Source: Holacanthus passer (lineage: Eukaryota > Chordata > Actinopteri > Pomacanthidae). From it: a DNA stretch of 64,000 bases. The notes under the pieces were generated by a model. The model saw nothing but the letters and a program-made list of their open reading frames with translations. It did not search any database and was not told the DNA's origin. Position 1 is the first letter of the stretch. Every line of letters begins with the position of its first letter. Positions 14,801-28,530 of the stretch are shown here, one piece after another. The translations under genes and the position numbers were made by a program. The DNA lies in assembly GCA_025331565.1 (NCBI GenBank), contig JAFREQ010000042.1, positions 4,246,501 to 4,310,500 on the forward strand, written 5' to 3'.

Positions 14801-17800
14801 CAGGCTCTCATCCAAAACTCAAACAGGAAACTGTGCTTTCCCGAAGGCTTCCTCTCAACGACAGTCAGATCAGCGACAAACAAGCTGTTCTCTAACATCA
14901 GCGATGAGCGGGGGACATCGAAAGAATGTGAGAAGGGCAGATATGATGCAGATGAAAGGAACAGCTCATGTCTTGACATTTGATATGACTCCAGGTGTGT
15001 GTCAGTGAACTCCCATCAACAGAAGCTGCAGGGCTGAATGCGGAGCAGAAGACGAACCTGAGGACGAACCTGCACGCTCTTCTCTTCCTGATTATGTGGC
15101 GTCTCATCGTCGCCGTGTTGAGCATGAGTCACCGTGACAAGCTCAAATCAGCGTGGGAATAGGTGCGTAGTACATTATGCATTTATCTATTAAGTATGTA
15201 TGGATGTGTTTTGTGAAGATAAATTGCAGTAATGTGAAAAGAGGAAGGCTGCTGGTGTGTATTGATTGTTTTTTGGACCTGAATCGCGACTGGAGAATAA
15301 ACTAGAAAAGTCATTATGAAGAAATGATTTTGTACTCATCAATGTGTGTTTGCTTCTTCACGCCAGCCGCCCTGAGACCTGGAGAGAATACAGAGCACAG
15401 GAGCTGATGGTAATGGGTGAAGTGGGTTTGGTTCCAGCCTGCAGGATGTTAGTATTTCACCCATAGTTTAAACGAGAGCTACATGTGAGCCAATGCCTAT
15501 AAAGTCCTGCTATTGATTTCACACTATTTTACTGATTAACATTTGGTGGAGGTAAGACAAAGAAATTAAGCAGTGTAACAACAAAGAAAAGGAAGAAGAA
15601 TGTGGATGTAAATAATGTAAATTCTTCCAAAAATCGGCTCTGCAAATGTTTTATGAGGAAGGAATTCAACATGTTCAACAGGTTTTGGTGAGAAACAGAA
15701 AGTGTAAAAAAAAAATATTCTTAATTAAAACTTCTCAGGTTACACTACATTAAAAAAAGATGGCATTCTGCTTGCAAGCTCCTCCCACCGAGAAAGATGT
15801 GACTGAAAGCTCCAGAAAAAGCTCGTAAGTGGACCTTGAGTAAAAGGCAAACTCTGTCCTTGGTAGCACTAAAAGTTGCATAAAGCTTCTTGTGGCTCAA
15901 GAGGAAGCTGTGCAAAATCTGATAAATCCTCCGTATCATTTTTGGACTGAAGACGACAACTACAAAAAATCTGAGGAACAAAGATAAGAAGAAGATGAAG
16001 AAGACGGATTATAGGTTTCACTGAAAAGTTAAATTAGTGTTTTGTAGTAGATTATTCTGAAAAAGAAAACGTGAACTCGGTCCATATTTGAAGCCGACAG
16101 GAGACTTTGAGGCAGATGCATGGACGCAGTGATGCATTGTTAATGTAATGACCAGACGTGTTTGTCCATGCAGTTCACTGTTTGTGTGAACGCCTCGCGC
16201 TCTCCTCACAGAGCGGCAGATGTAAACAACCACGTGTTGTCAGATGTTAATTGACATGAGATACGTGCAGATGCGAATGACATCAGATGGGTTTAAGATG
16301 CACAGTGAAAAGGAAACGCTGCCTTTCTGTCACCTTCCCTGGATGAAACTCACTCAGAAACATCCTCATCATCATATCTGTTTTTTTCTGCTGAGGTTAA
16401 TATGAATTCTACCAGGTTTTATTTCCCCAAAGACGCTATCGGTTTACACTTAAACGAGCAGCCGCCACATTTCCATAACAGGAAATGGATTATCTGAATG
16501 CACGCCATATGGTTACCTAACTGAAGCAGTGCACTGCGCGAGGGAGCTCACGGTAATAAGCATGATTCCTATATGGCAAATAATATCCAGCTTCCACTCT
16601 GCTGCCACACAAGGTCAGATTTCATCTAATGTCAGCGGCGTTTCCAGGAAGGATGAATAAATGAATTCTTATTTGGAAACAGCTCCAGTCAAGGTCCCAG
16701 ATGTGGAAAACAGGCGAGGACACAAGGGAGCGACCTGGATCTGGATCACGTCACCCTGCGCTTTTAAAACCGGCAGGACAAACAATGTGCTTATTCTTTA
16801 AATGTCATTTCTACAACATGTGCAAGATCATTTTAGACTTTTTTTTAGAGATGCAGAGACTCAAAAAACGATTCAATCTCCTCCAGTTTAACAGATGTTA
16901 AAAGGTTAAATCTGGTCAATGTCTAGTTAACATTATTAGCTTAATCTCTTAAATCAACCAAACAGATTTCTGGAGTTTCAGAGTCCATCTGTGTCTCAAA
17001 AATCATAAGGCAACATAAGAAATGTATCCAGCTTGAGACTGTATTTATGCAACTGCAACAGATGGATAATATGGCTGCATCTGAGTGGGAACGACCTTTT
17101 AAACCTTTCAATGTTTTTTTTCAATAAGCTGCGGAGAACTCAAATTTTCACTTTCAAGATTATCATTATTTTCACTTTTTTTCCTAGATAAGCACATAAC
17201 AAGCTGAAACTTTAGGAGGAAGGAGAGTCTCTTGAAATTCAACCACCACTAGAAATGTTTGTTAGTAATAAACAAACTTTCCTCCCGGTCAGTCACCAGT
17301 TCATGATTATAAATTCTGAAGATAATAACTGAAATTACTGAGCACTCAGTGACCAGAGGGGCGGCTCTGCTCCGGACGTGGGCGCGGAATAATAATAACA
17401 ATAATAATAATGATAATTCAGTTTTTAATTAAAGTGGATTTCACTTTGTGACGGTTGCAGCGTTCGTCTCCTCATGACTCTGGATGTTAGGTAATGCAGG
17501 GAGGTTGTGTAGGAAACAGTGGGCACTCTGGGGGATGAAGGGAGGGAGTCTTTTAATTATCACGGCTGAACGCGCAGCACAAACAACACAGTCACCATGA
17601 AGGAGGCAACACGCTCCATCTCCTGAACACCTTCGCTGTCTCGTGGTTATACTTCCTGCTTTTTGGCTGTGCAGCATTTACAGACGGAGCTTCACAGACA
17701 CGGAAGACAAAAATTCTTTTGCATAAAATCTTAAGATTTGTCATCGTGCCACGTCACTGCACGCTTGTCTCGTCTGTTCTCGACTGACTGGCTTCCCCTC

Positions 17801-18354
17801 GTGTTTCTCACACTTTCTCGCATTGCATAGATTCGACTGTGTTTGAAGACATCATTTTCAGCTTTGCAAAACAGCAATGTGCATTTTTCCATTCGTCAGT
17901 GGTCTAGAATAAAATCTGTAATTGCAGAACTGTTTGTCTTTTCAGGTTTCCATGTTTAGCCGCCCTCTTTTTCACCTGCCTTGATTTTACATTGTGGTTA
18001 TTTTAATGGCTAATTTAACATCTGGGCAAGTGTCAACATTTGAAAACTGTCCTCGTGAATAACACTGGCACATTTACAGTGATGCTGCACAAAATGTGTA
18101 AAAGAAATAAAACCGAGCATTGAGCACAGCGGCTCACCTGTTGTAGCACAGACAGTCCAGAGTCTTTGTCGGCAGCCTGATTAGAAATTCAACACACAGC
18201 GGCACCATTAGAGAGTTCAGGCACATTTAACTCTCATGGGTCTGCGACGCCTCGGGCACAGCGCCCCCTCTTGCATCCACACCCTCCCTCCTGCTCGTTT
18301 CATCTCTCAAAAAGATTTTTTTTTTTAAATGATTTTTTACAGTGACAAGTGTTT

Positions 18355-18450
18355 GCTTCACAATTAATGTGACACCACAGGCGGGTAATTCTGGTAATTG
18401 AGGCGCCCTCGCCCAGGGAGCCCTGCAGTACGGTAATTAAGCCGTGGCTT
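18355..18450. promoter_or_regulatory. candidate regulatory element with three GGTAATT motifs
   Basis: GGTAATT occurs at 18,384, 18,393 and 18,432, together with caattaatg at 18,361. This is dense for homeodomain-type TAATT cores, and the stretch is GC-richer than its surroundings. It looks like a conserved enhancer core, but no alignment was made. Chance clustering is possible. Confidence 0.25.
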
Positions 18451-19328
18451 TAACGCCAGACACATCCAGAGCGGCAGCAAAGGGAACGGAGAACCTCGAC
18501 GTCCCAGGAAACCTCGTCTGAACCTCTGGTGGATTCTTCAGAGACGATCATGGAACCATGAGTCTCCGCTGTGAATGACTTGGTCTAATGCATATATTGT
18601 GAATCACATGAAGTTCACTCCATGTCTATATGTGAACGGCTGATTATGTGTTGAAAAGGGTGAAACACACACTCCCATAGTGTGATTGTCAGCATTCGAG
18701 CAGCAGTTATGTAACGCTCTCTGAAGCTCCATCTGTTCACCTTGGCTACTACTCTGTGTGAAGAGATGGATTTACTCATGCATACACCTGAAAGGGAGCT
18801 ACAGCAGCTTCCTGTGTGTGAAGAAGCCAGAGAACACAAAGAGAAACAGAGAGGAAAGAGGAAGAAGAGCAAGAGCTCAGAGTCTAAGTCTCAATTTTCT
18901 GCTTCTCTTCCCTCCTCTTTTATCAGGTCTTCCTCCCTCACCTCTCGGTCACGCTCGGTCACGTTCGGGCATCGGGCTCACGTCTCCAGAACAGATGTGA
19001 TTTATCAGCCCGCCCGCCTCCGTCCTCCCACAGCAGCACTTCTGTCTGAGCCGCACTTCTGGGGTTTGACGCCACAACCACAACGAACCTCCAACCGCAT
19101 CCACACACACACACAAAGATCACCTGCACGGAAACACGAACACACATATTCTGAACTCAAAATGTCTTCTTTCATGTTGTTGTTGTTGTTATGTAACCAG
19201 TGTTTTTTCGAGATGCTGCAGCGGTGAGAAAAATCAACTGTTGTCTCGGTTGAAGTTTGAGATTGAGAAAAAAAAAAATCAATAATGCCACCTTTTTCAC
19301 CTTATAGAAAAACGATATGATGATCAGA

Positions 19329-19460
19329 GAGGTGGAAAGTAACTAAGTAGATATACTCAAGGACTTTGAGCACTTTTACTTATAAATGTAGGACTTTCAC
19401 TTGTAATGGAGTATTTTTATACCATTAGTTCAGTAAAAGATCTAAATAGCTTCAACTGCT
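19329..19460. repeat. dispersed AAGTAC-rich element, copy 3 (5' part)
   Basis: The stretch begins gaggtggaaagtaactaag, the best-preserved opening end of the family in this window. It continues with atactcaagg and acttttactt, and then 'gtaaaagatctaaatag', which resembles the closing end. It is short, so it is probably internally deleted. Confidence 0.6.
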
Positions 19461-22020
19461 CATGTAAAAAATAAAAAAGTTCATCACCAAAAGGTTTCTA
19501 CTTTCTTTAAACGCTGCTTGGCGCCTGCTATTGCTCGATATAATGAATGCTGGAGAGCTACTGTGGATCACCTGAGGATGTGGAGGAGAAACATCATTAG
19601 TTTTAGTGTCTCAACCTTTAGAGAATAATCACACCAACAGTCCAATCTCTCAAGAACGTAGTGCATTAGTTTAGTTTTGTCCTTGTGCTTCTTTATTAGT
19701 TTCTGTGGGAATCAATGAGTGAAAGCTTAAGCCAAAAGAAACCGACGTCCTCGTCTACGTGTGGCGGTATTTTTTTTTTTTTACATGCGTCATCAAACTG
19801 CTTAAAGGACTGCGGCGAATGCGTCTTACAGAGAACACAAAGCCACGAGGTGAGAGAACGGAGATCAAAGATTGAAAATGCTTTTGCCTCATTGGCTCCA
19901 TGCAACAAGAGGAAGAATGAGAAGTATAACCTTCAGATGAAGGCTTCATTTACAGTTTCAAATGGGTTCAGGAGAAAGAAACGCTTTAGACTAAACTACA
20001 GCTTATTGACTGAATGAATACAAATATTTCAATAAATATAAAAACTATCTAGACAAGAAACTACTTACTTTTGGTACAACACATATTTTGTTGATGATAC
20101 TTTTACTTGGTTAATTTTTTAATGCAGAACTTCTGTGTTGAATGTATTTCTATCCTGTTTCTTTTCCTGTTTGTCACACACTCCTGGATGTGTGTCCTCA
20201 TGCATGTGCAAACAAAACAGAATATAAATTTTTGTGTGAGTCATGATACAGGGGGTCACGGTGAAATGTTTGAAATGTTCCTTATCGTTATAATGAAAGT
20301 AGTATGTCAAAGTTGCAAGTGAGCAAAAAGCTTCCTCGGTCCCCGGCAAGAGGATTTATGAATTCAGTTTTTTTCCTGATCTCACAGCGAACCATGACTT
20401 CTGTGTGCTGTTCCATCCCTGGCAGCTATGGTGAATATTTTCCCATTTTTCAAAAGACAAAAATGACATTTTTGACATGTTTGTTGAAACAGCATCGAAG
20501 CCTCCGGGTGGACGTTTCTCACAGCCTTCGCTCTGAGGCACTGTCGTCTTATTTGGTGTCTTACTAAGCAAACACAGCGCTGGTTACGTTCTGTCAGCGA
20601 TTTAAGACGTCTGTCCCTTAGTGAATTTGTCAGCACCGGCAGTGTCAGTCAGAAGCAACATTTCAACCCCCTTTACAAGAACACTGTTGTGTGGACCGCT
20701 CGAGCTGCAGAAGTTAAATTTCTTCTTTTTGGCAATTGTAATTTTGACCATATAAGTAAACGAGTCAAATGAAACATCATGGATACGCATACACCGACTT
20801 CCTGATCAATCATTTCTGGTCAATTTCTAGTAAAGGATCTGAGTGGCAGTGCATAATGTCAGTATAAAGAGTATCAATGGGCTTGAAGCAGCTACGACTA
20901 TAGAGACTTTTTCCAAGCCTGTAAATGTCCAGTCATACATCTAATTCCCACGACAGGAAAATGAATGGGCGCTCTCTGCAGCAGAAAGTCAGATCTCATT
21001 ATTCCAACCTCGACCTGTGTGAGCCGGCACCGGCACAGATCCTGGACCTGCACAACAACAACTAATCAGCGTTTATACATGTACACCGTATAGATTCATT
21101 CCCCCCGAGGACGTCGGTGCTGCCTCTGAGAGCATGATATGCACGTTTCTATTTGCAGAAGAGAGAAGTCATTACTGTGCTGTGTTCTCACACAAGCCTC
21201 CTGCGAACCGAGCTGGAGCCAGAGGTGCTTTTTATATTCGACTGAGTCATGAGGATGAAAACGCTATTGTGATGATGTTAGCTCAGGGCGGCTTCACACA
21301 CGTAACGTATGCACATGCAGGCATATTCGTCACTGACACAAGCACACGTGCTGCAGTATAGTATGCCAGAAGATAACGCACAACGAAAACCGCACATCCT
21401 TCGTGGTGCAGCTCTCACTCATGCATCCACACACAAATGCAGAACAAAGCGTGGGCTCTGGTCTGTGCTGACGAAGCCCGAGTGGACCGGTGCGTCTGAA
21501 CTTTTCCCCCACTCCATCGTCGGAGTGGGCGAGGAGCACGGGTGATGCAAGCTCAGGCAGAGGCAAATTCTCATTTCCCGGCTTCAAAAAGCCAGCAGCT
21601 CTGCGGCGTTTGATGTCCTGGCAGCCGAGGCTTTCCCTCTGCTCTGCTGGCGAATACAACCTGACCCAGAATCCACTGCGGGGGAGCTGCGAGCGCAGAC
21701 TGCGGGGATCGCCTTCTGTTCAGTCTCTGCTTTCATGTGGAAGTGAGAGCGTTGTGGGCATTTGTCTGTAGCGGTAGCTGAGTGGGTGGAGGGTTTCAAT
21801 GTGATACTCGCTACAAGCACAATTACAGCAGCAGGATGATTAAGCTGACAAAAGCCTTTTGCTTCCCGTTTTCCATCTCGCTTTTTATTCTCTCTCGGCA
21901 TTAATGTCCCTCTTCCTCGTGGCGTTTGACTCATTCACCCTCCTCACCTCACCTGTCATCACTGTCATCACTGTGCATCCTGCTGACCCAGTGTTCAGCA
22001 TTAAGCAGCGACTGGACCTC

Positions 22021-22090
22021 CAATCAGCACTAATTGATGAACACAGCTAATAATTAACAATGAGCCCTAATTGTCACGTCTTAATGACCC
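22021..22090. promoter_or_regulatory. candidate regulatory element, TAAT-rich
   Basis: TAAT cores fall at about 22,031, 22,048-22,053, 22,068 and 22,082 within 70 bases, in a non-repetitive context. Such spacing is typical of developmental enhancers, but this is inferred from motif density only. Confidence 0.2.
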
Positions 22091-25000
22091 GGCTTATCAA
22101 GTCAGGGTATTTTTCCACAGCGTACGATGTTCTTCAGGTGATTAACTCTTTGTTTTCTGTTTCATCATTGCTGTCACCACACACACACACACACACACAC
22201 GCACACACACATTGATTTGGGTAAAACCAGCATCGTAGCTGCACAGAGGATCAATATCCCACATGCTCACAGTGATCACATTGGGGACATTTGGGACGTG
22301 CAGGGTCAGAGACTAATGTTTACAGTATATGTGACCTTCGTAAGATGAGAATTGGACTATTGTAGAGAAGAAAGTGCAAACAAATCAAATCCACAAAAAT
22401 GCACGAATAATAACAGAACTTAGAAGTCGTAGTATGGAAGTCCATTTCTGCCAAAAGAAAAAAAAACTGATGAAATGTTGATTACAAAAATAAAAATTGT
22501 TATCAATATTTGAATATATGACAAATGGGAAACATTGACAGTGGCCACAGTGTATTAAGAGCAAAATCCCCTTCAGCTGATTTATGACCGAGGACTCTGG
22601 GAGATAATTGAACGACCGCAGCCTCTAAACGAAGTGTGTGTATGTTACAGATGTGAAGATGAACGATCTGTGCAGAACAACAGGCCTTGTTCCAGCCTGG
22701 ATCTGCTTCACACCAGGCATCGATAATAAGCACAGACAGATATGTAGGTGCATATCAACTTACAGAACATTACCTTCTTTCTCACCTCGTGGCGCGTACT
22801 CGCCCGAGTGTACGTGTGTTTTTGTCTGCTCCACAGTGACAGTGTGACTCACTGGTGGCCTCCATCAGGCCTCTTTTCTTCTTGTTGACTGAATGTTCCT
22901 GGTTCTGTAAACATAGACAAATGTGCCTTGTAGGAGCGCCCGCCGCCCTGCAGCTCCCCCACGCCTCAAACTAATGAATTTTTAAAGACGGCATCAATCA
23001 AACTGCAGGCTAGATCAATAGACCACAGAGTGGATTTCATCGGCGCTGCGGAGCGAGGTTTCACTAGACACATCGCTTCCACCCGGGCGTCTTGTCACGC
23101 GACCTTTAACTTCTACCGAGCCTCACGTCAGCTTAAAGTCAGGGCAGCCGACCAAGAGCGGAGTAACATATGAACGTCCGGTAATAGAATCTGATTAAAG
23201 AGATTAGAGGGTGTTCATGATGGCAGCGTGTCCTCTGCGCAGGACTGACTGACCCTACACGGTTGATTAGGACATGTGATAGCCGGCCAATCAGAGCGTC
23301 GCCGCGGTGTCATGCACCATCATTGATTCGAATCATTTTACAAAACGCTGAGGTCACTGTGGACGTTAATCCTCATCAGAAACACAGCTGACCGGAACCG
23401 TCCACCGGGGCCGTTATACAACAACGTACACGACACAAGGGAACACACACACACACACACACACACACACTTTGGGTACACGCAGCCAACTGAGCCACTA
23501 CGTTACCAGCATTTTATTTTCTCACTCAGCAGATGGCAGACTGTAGTTTCACTTCACAGACACTCTTGAAGCAGAAATTAAAAGTGGTTTGAGGTAAATC
23601 TCAAGGGAAAGAGCCACAGAAACTTTTCTTTACTTTCAAATTTGATTTCTTTGAATTTGGCAAAGACAGAACTCACAAACAAAAAACAACTTATTCTTTT
23701 ATCGCACATGACATCCCCAAAATGTCAGCAGGCGCTCTAACTACTTTACCTGCATGAATGTCTCGGACAATGTGGTTACGTTGAAAGTGAAATGTCCTGT
23801 CGGTTGCAATAGAGATGCATCAACACACCGGCCAGCTTAACTTTCTTGTTACAACTGCTTTTGTATTTTCTCAGTTTTCCTCCTTCTCATCTCTCGACCT
23901 TTCACAACGCTCTGCCCTCGAGAAATATCTGCACCATTAAAACTCTGGAGCTCTCTTTTAAAGACGAGGGTCCCGGGCTCAGGTTAAATCTCCATGTTAA
24001 TTCAATCAATTTCAGCCATTGCCTGTATGAATAACTTCGCAGCAGCACTGGATCTATCAATTTACCTGCGACAAAGATAAAATAGTCGGCCCTCTCTCGG
24101 CTTCTCGCTCTCCCTTCGGCTTTTGGGAAGCAAGAAATTGCTTAAAGATTAGACACAGAATCTAAAGAGGAAGCAATTTCTCAGCTCTACGGTGCAGTGA
24201 TAAGAAATCGAGAGGGGAGTAATCCCTTAAATCAAATTTGATTCAATTACATTGAGTTGGAAATGTTGGGAGGAATGCAAAGTAGAGGCAGCAGTGAGAA
24301 GTGGACGGAGGAATACAGGCAGAAGGCACAGATGGAAGTGGAGAATATTCATTTATCATCTGCGTCCACTGTCTGAAAGAACTTCTGAAGGAGTTTGAAC
24401 ATGTAAAATGTAGCAGCAATCGCAAAAACAAGTCACTAACTGGTGAAAAGAGTAGAAGGACGTCACATCTGTTTGCTCATGTGAAGTGAGCAGGAGCAAA
24501 GTCCAGAGGTGGATGAAAACAGCCAGAGGCTCGATTCTGTAGGACGCTGAACACGAGTTGATTTTTAGGGCGACTTCACCCAATAAACTCTGCCTTTACT
24601 AAAAAATATGTAGGATATTCCAGCGTCTCTTCATCTGGACGCCAATCTGAAGTTTTGACAGTCTGGCCTCCGGCTCACAGAAACAGCGTCTCCCATGATA
24701 ATGTTGAGGAAAGACCCACAGAAACCTGCTCTGACAAGGATCCTGTAGGAAGCTGTTTGGACGTGAAGTGAATTTTCTGCTGGACGTGTTCAGTCGCTGC
24801 AGGTCGATCATAAAGGGACGACTTCATTGACACGCTTCATCAACTAACTGGTGAAAACTGTCATTCACTCCTCACACACATGTTCACGACAGATAAATTT
24901 GAATGTTGTTTATATTCTTCCTTGATTTTTATTGTATTTTAATTTTAGGTATATTGTTTTCCTGGTGTTTTTGTTGATTAAATATTGCACATTTTGCCAT

Positions 25001-26635
25001 TTAGTTTTGTAGCTATGACTTGTGTTGTGTGGTTGTGTGCATTATTGGTTTGTGTAATGTTATTAAAGTTATCCACTTGTCTGAGCTCGGTTTCATATTG
25101 AACACAGTTGGAAACGGTCTGTGACAGAAACGTCCCCAGCTGTCAGGACACGTTCCCTCTGCTGTAATGGACAAATTTAGGGACGACAGGCTGAAAATCA
25201 CAGGACTTATCTGTCGTGGGGGAAACAAGTGAGCGGTGTGAATTTGACAGATGTGTGAGTAATGGTCCCGGCTGTAATGAGGGATTTAAGACAAAGATAA
25301 AAGCTAAAAAGGTATGTGATCATTTTTATCTACTACTAATCTCTTTTGACCTTTTACCTCCCAGTAGATTGAAAGTGTACTTGTTGGGATCCACCTCTTC
25401 ATCATCATCCAATATTCACAGATTCATCAGCTTCATCATTTCATCAACTTTCATTTCCGGCAAGACTTAATCAACACAAATCATCTCTTATAATAAAGAG
25501 TCGCTCCTGATTGAAATGACAATGTGAAAGGTGTCATTTGTCATTCGCTCCCTTCAGCTTTATGAGGCTTTATAGTGAGTTTCAGCTCATTGTTTAGTTC
25601 ACAACTTCACCTTCTTGGTTCTCATAGCAGCATTTTCTGCAACAGGAAGCTGTTCAACAAACATCTCTAAAAACCCATAATACACAAACCGGCTGAGCAC
25701 CAAACAGCAGACGGACACAGTCAGAGACTAAACGACGCCAGCGTTGTGTTTTCAGCTCGTCCACGGCTTTAAAGTTTATTTGTCCACTTGAGAGCAGAGG
25801 ACTTTCATCACACAGGTGCTAAAACGCATCTATGCTCCTAAAAAGGTGTAATGATCTTCAAAGCCTCATCCGGGATCAAACACAAGTACATCATTAAAGT
25901 ATAAATCCACTGCAATTACGGACAGGAAATGAGGCCCAAGTGCTCTCCATTACAACTGTACATTGCAACATTACAACAGTACAACTGTAGCTGTAGTTTG
26001 TTTTGAAGTCACGTTACTGATCTGGTCATCAAAACTAAAGTACTATCAAAGCAAGAGAGAGACGTATAAAAGAAAAAGTTAACTCTCTTAAGTACGTATG
26101 TGACAATTTTTTATATGAACTCAAAACGATAATTATCAATCTAGATGACAAGGAAAAGAGATAATATAAGTTTTAATTTATGTATCAAAAGGTCATATAA
26201 GGTCAAATAGTCAGGTTGAATATTAGACTCAGTCAAGTCTGCGACAAATTAAAAAGAAAATAAAAAAATGTGTGTTGTGTAAAAATATCACACATTAACT
26301 TTCACTCCTTTACTTTTACACGATTGATTTCAAAAGATTTGATCTCTAATCATATAAGAGATGACCCTCATTTTCCATATTATGAGCATGTTTGGCTTTT
26401 TTTTTTTTTAAAGATCAACTCAGACGATTGTATTTCTAAATGAACCGTACACATAATCCACAAATACGAGCGCACGCCTGCTCCATCCTGTAATCTGCAG
26501 CAGCGGCAACAAAAGAAAAATGTTCTTCTCTGTTTGCCTGCGAGGAAGAGATTTCACCGAAGAGGCAGAGCTGTTTGGCTAAAAGCCTGCTGGAGTCTTT
26601 GATTCTCAAGGACATTTCTGCGTCCTATACTCCGC

Positions 26636-26682
26636 TGAGCCCTCCACCCTTTATCTGAGCCCTCCACCCTTTATCTGAGCCC
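26636..26682. repeat. 20-bp tandem duplication
   Basis: The unit tgagccctccaccctttatc occurs twice in perfect copy, followed by the first seven bases of a third. It lies in non-coding DNA. It may be a young replication-slippage event, or a variable-number locus. Confidence 0.9.
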
Positions 26683-28430
26683 ACCCCACCCGGCCCCATT
26701 GTGTCGCCCTCAGTCGCACAGAGCTTCACGCAACTCAGCTGCTTATAAAACAGGAAGCCATGTAAGCCTGCGGAGCCTCGGGGATTGGAGATCCCCGGGG
26801 CAAAAGCTGCGAACATTCAGGAAAAAAAATCTCCAGTTTTGCTTTTGGAATTTTTTTTTTTTTTTTTTTTTTTGTGCCTCATTTTCAAAGTCAAGAGATT
26901 ACGAAGTCGCTCTTTCACACAAAAATGGCTTTCTGAAAAGTTGAAAGGCCACAGAACCTTGTGAGCAGCGCAGGTCTTATAAAACAGCATCATTAAAAGC
27001 AAACTATATCACAAGTGGCACTTAAAACTGGAGATATTCTGCATGGAGAGAGGGTGTCATGAAGTGCATTCAGCCGCTGATCTATTCAGACACATCCATT
27101 TATGAACTGTGCCGCTGATTCAGTGCCACAGTTTACGTCATGAGCTCAAACGTTCTTCAAGATATTATCATACAAAACAGTTTTGCTTGCTGTATTGTTG
27201 CCACATCCAGGAGACTCACAACGAACAGCCCATTGAATCTATTCATGAGAGCTCCTTTCATCAGATATACATTTAGCAACAGAGTCTTCGTCTCCCCTCC
27301 GCGACGAGGAGACGGCTTTGTCAAGGCGAAAAGTACAAACAAAGACTGTCATTGGATGGATCCTCAGATTGTAACAGCAGTTTTCTTATTTGTCCTCTTT
27401 GCTTCTCCTCCTCAATCCTTTTAGTGCCAAATAGTCTCGGGGTACACCCAGACTAAATGTGTGGAGCGAGGCAGAACCGCTGCCTCTCATTCATTTTCTA
27501 TCAAAAGCTACAAATCCCTCCTGAACAGGACAGGATCAGAAGTCCCCCGGTGGCCCCTAAGCTACCGCTTTTGACAACATTTTGAAGAAGACAGATTTAT
27601 TTTCTTGTAGTGGCAAACACCAAAATGTCAGCTGGGACCACATTTCAGGATTTGTGTCTCTGAGTGGCTCTTTAACAAATTTGAGGATTACGAAAACTGA
27701 CGAAATGTGAGTGCAAAGCCAAATGTGGGGATTATAACAAATACAGTTAAAGTCACTGGAACAAATGTCGAAATTTGGAAGGCGATAAATTTTTTTGTGA
27801 TTAGAATGCATCATTTTAAGAGGAATTAAACCAAATTGAATGATTTTAGGGTCCCAGGAAGGCTTAGACCAGCCGAGTATTTAATGTAGCTTATTAAACG
27901 TGAAAAATGGTTCTCACACTTTTCTGCAAGGCCTTGTGAATTTTCCACTTATTCTATTTCTGCTGCCGATCTGCTTCAGGGTCACAGGCCGAGTCGCGTT
28001 CTCCGCTCTTTATGGGGGATCCTGAGATGTTCCCAGGCCATACATAATACATACATAACCAGTCTGCTCGGGGTCTGCACCAGGGTCTCCTCCCACTTAG
28101 ACATTCCCAGAATTCCTCCACAGGAAAAGAGGTCAACAAGGCTCCCTGATCCGGCTCCTCGTTTTTCAGTCATTACCCATATATGTTTACAATATACCTA
28201 CACATCCTGACAGTAGAGGTTGTAAAGCCCACTGAGGCAAATTAGTGATATCAGGCTAAATGAATGACTTGTCCCAGGTCTTCATGACCATGGGTGAGAG
28301 TTGGGCCCAGAATCTATAGACGACCTCGTAAAAATGAACAAATTCAGGCTGAAAATCAGTCGTCATCGCAAACCACTTGTTGCATCCTCCCACACTGCAC
28401 TTGAATCATTTCATATTGGATTATTAAGCA

Positions 28431-28530
28431 ATTGATTAATAATAGCACGGCCATCTGTGGCTGCCGTGCTGATGTTTGCTTCTCGCCATCTGCCCTCATT
28501 CAAGCTTAATGCAGCTGCGGAAAATCAATG
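28431..28530. promoter_or_regulatory. candidate element with an 8-bp perfect inverted repeat
   Basis: AGCACGGC at 28,444-28,451 is matched by its exact complement GCCGTGCT at 28,463-28,470, leaving an 11-base loop. AT-rich homeodomain-like words (attgattaat) lie just upstream. It could be a conserved enhancer or a short hairpin. I found no known microRNA seed in the arms. Confidence 0.2.

Larger units (their letters stand above)
4253..19328. other. 15-kb non-coding region with simple repeats
   Basis: No exon with a recognisable product was found on either strand. Simple repeats stand out: (GT)n at 4,818-4,839, (CA)n at 6,407-6,434, a long (GT)n at 8,767-8,812, poly-T at 9,705-9,721 and 13,991-14,008, and (AAT)n at 17,388-17,416. 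Open frames up to about 160 codons occur (for example near 18,742-19,227), but they are low-complexity or have no family resemblance. A cluster of GGTAATT motifs at 18,384-18,438 may be regulatory and is listed separately. The region is either intergenic or part of a very long intron; the sequence alone does not decide. Confidence 0.5.

Noticed and set aside
18742..19227. 161-codon open frame on the + strand
   Set aside because: Low-complexity Ser/Arg/Lys and His/Thr stretches (the latter from a CA repeat) and no flanking splice pattern; overlapping frames of similar length exist.
28444..28470. Hairpin as a microRNA precursor
   Set aside because: The stem is only 8 bp with an 11-base loop, too short for a microRNA precursor, and no known seed was recognised.
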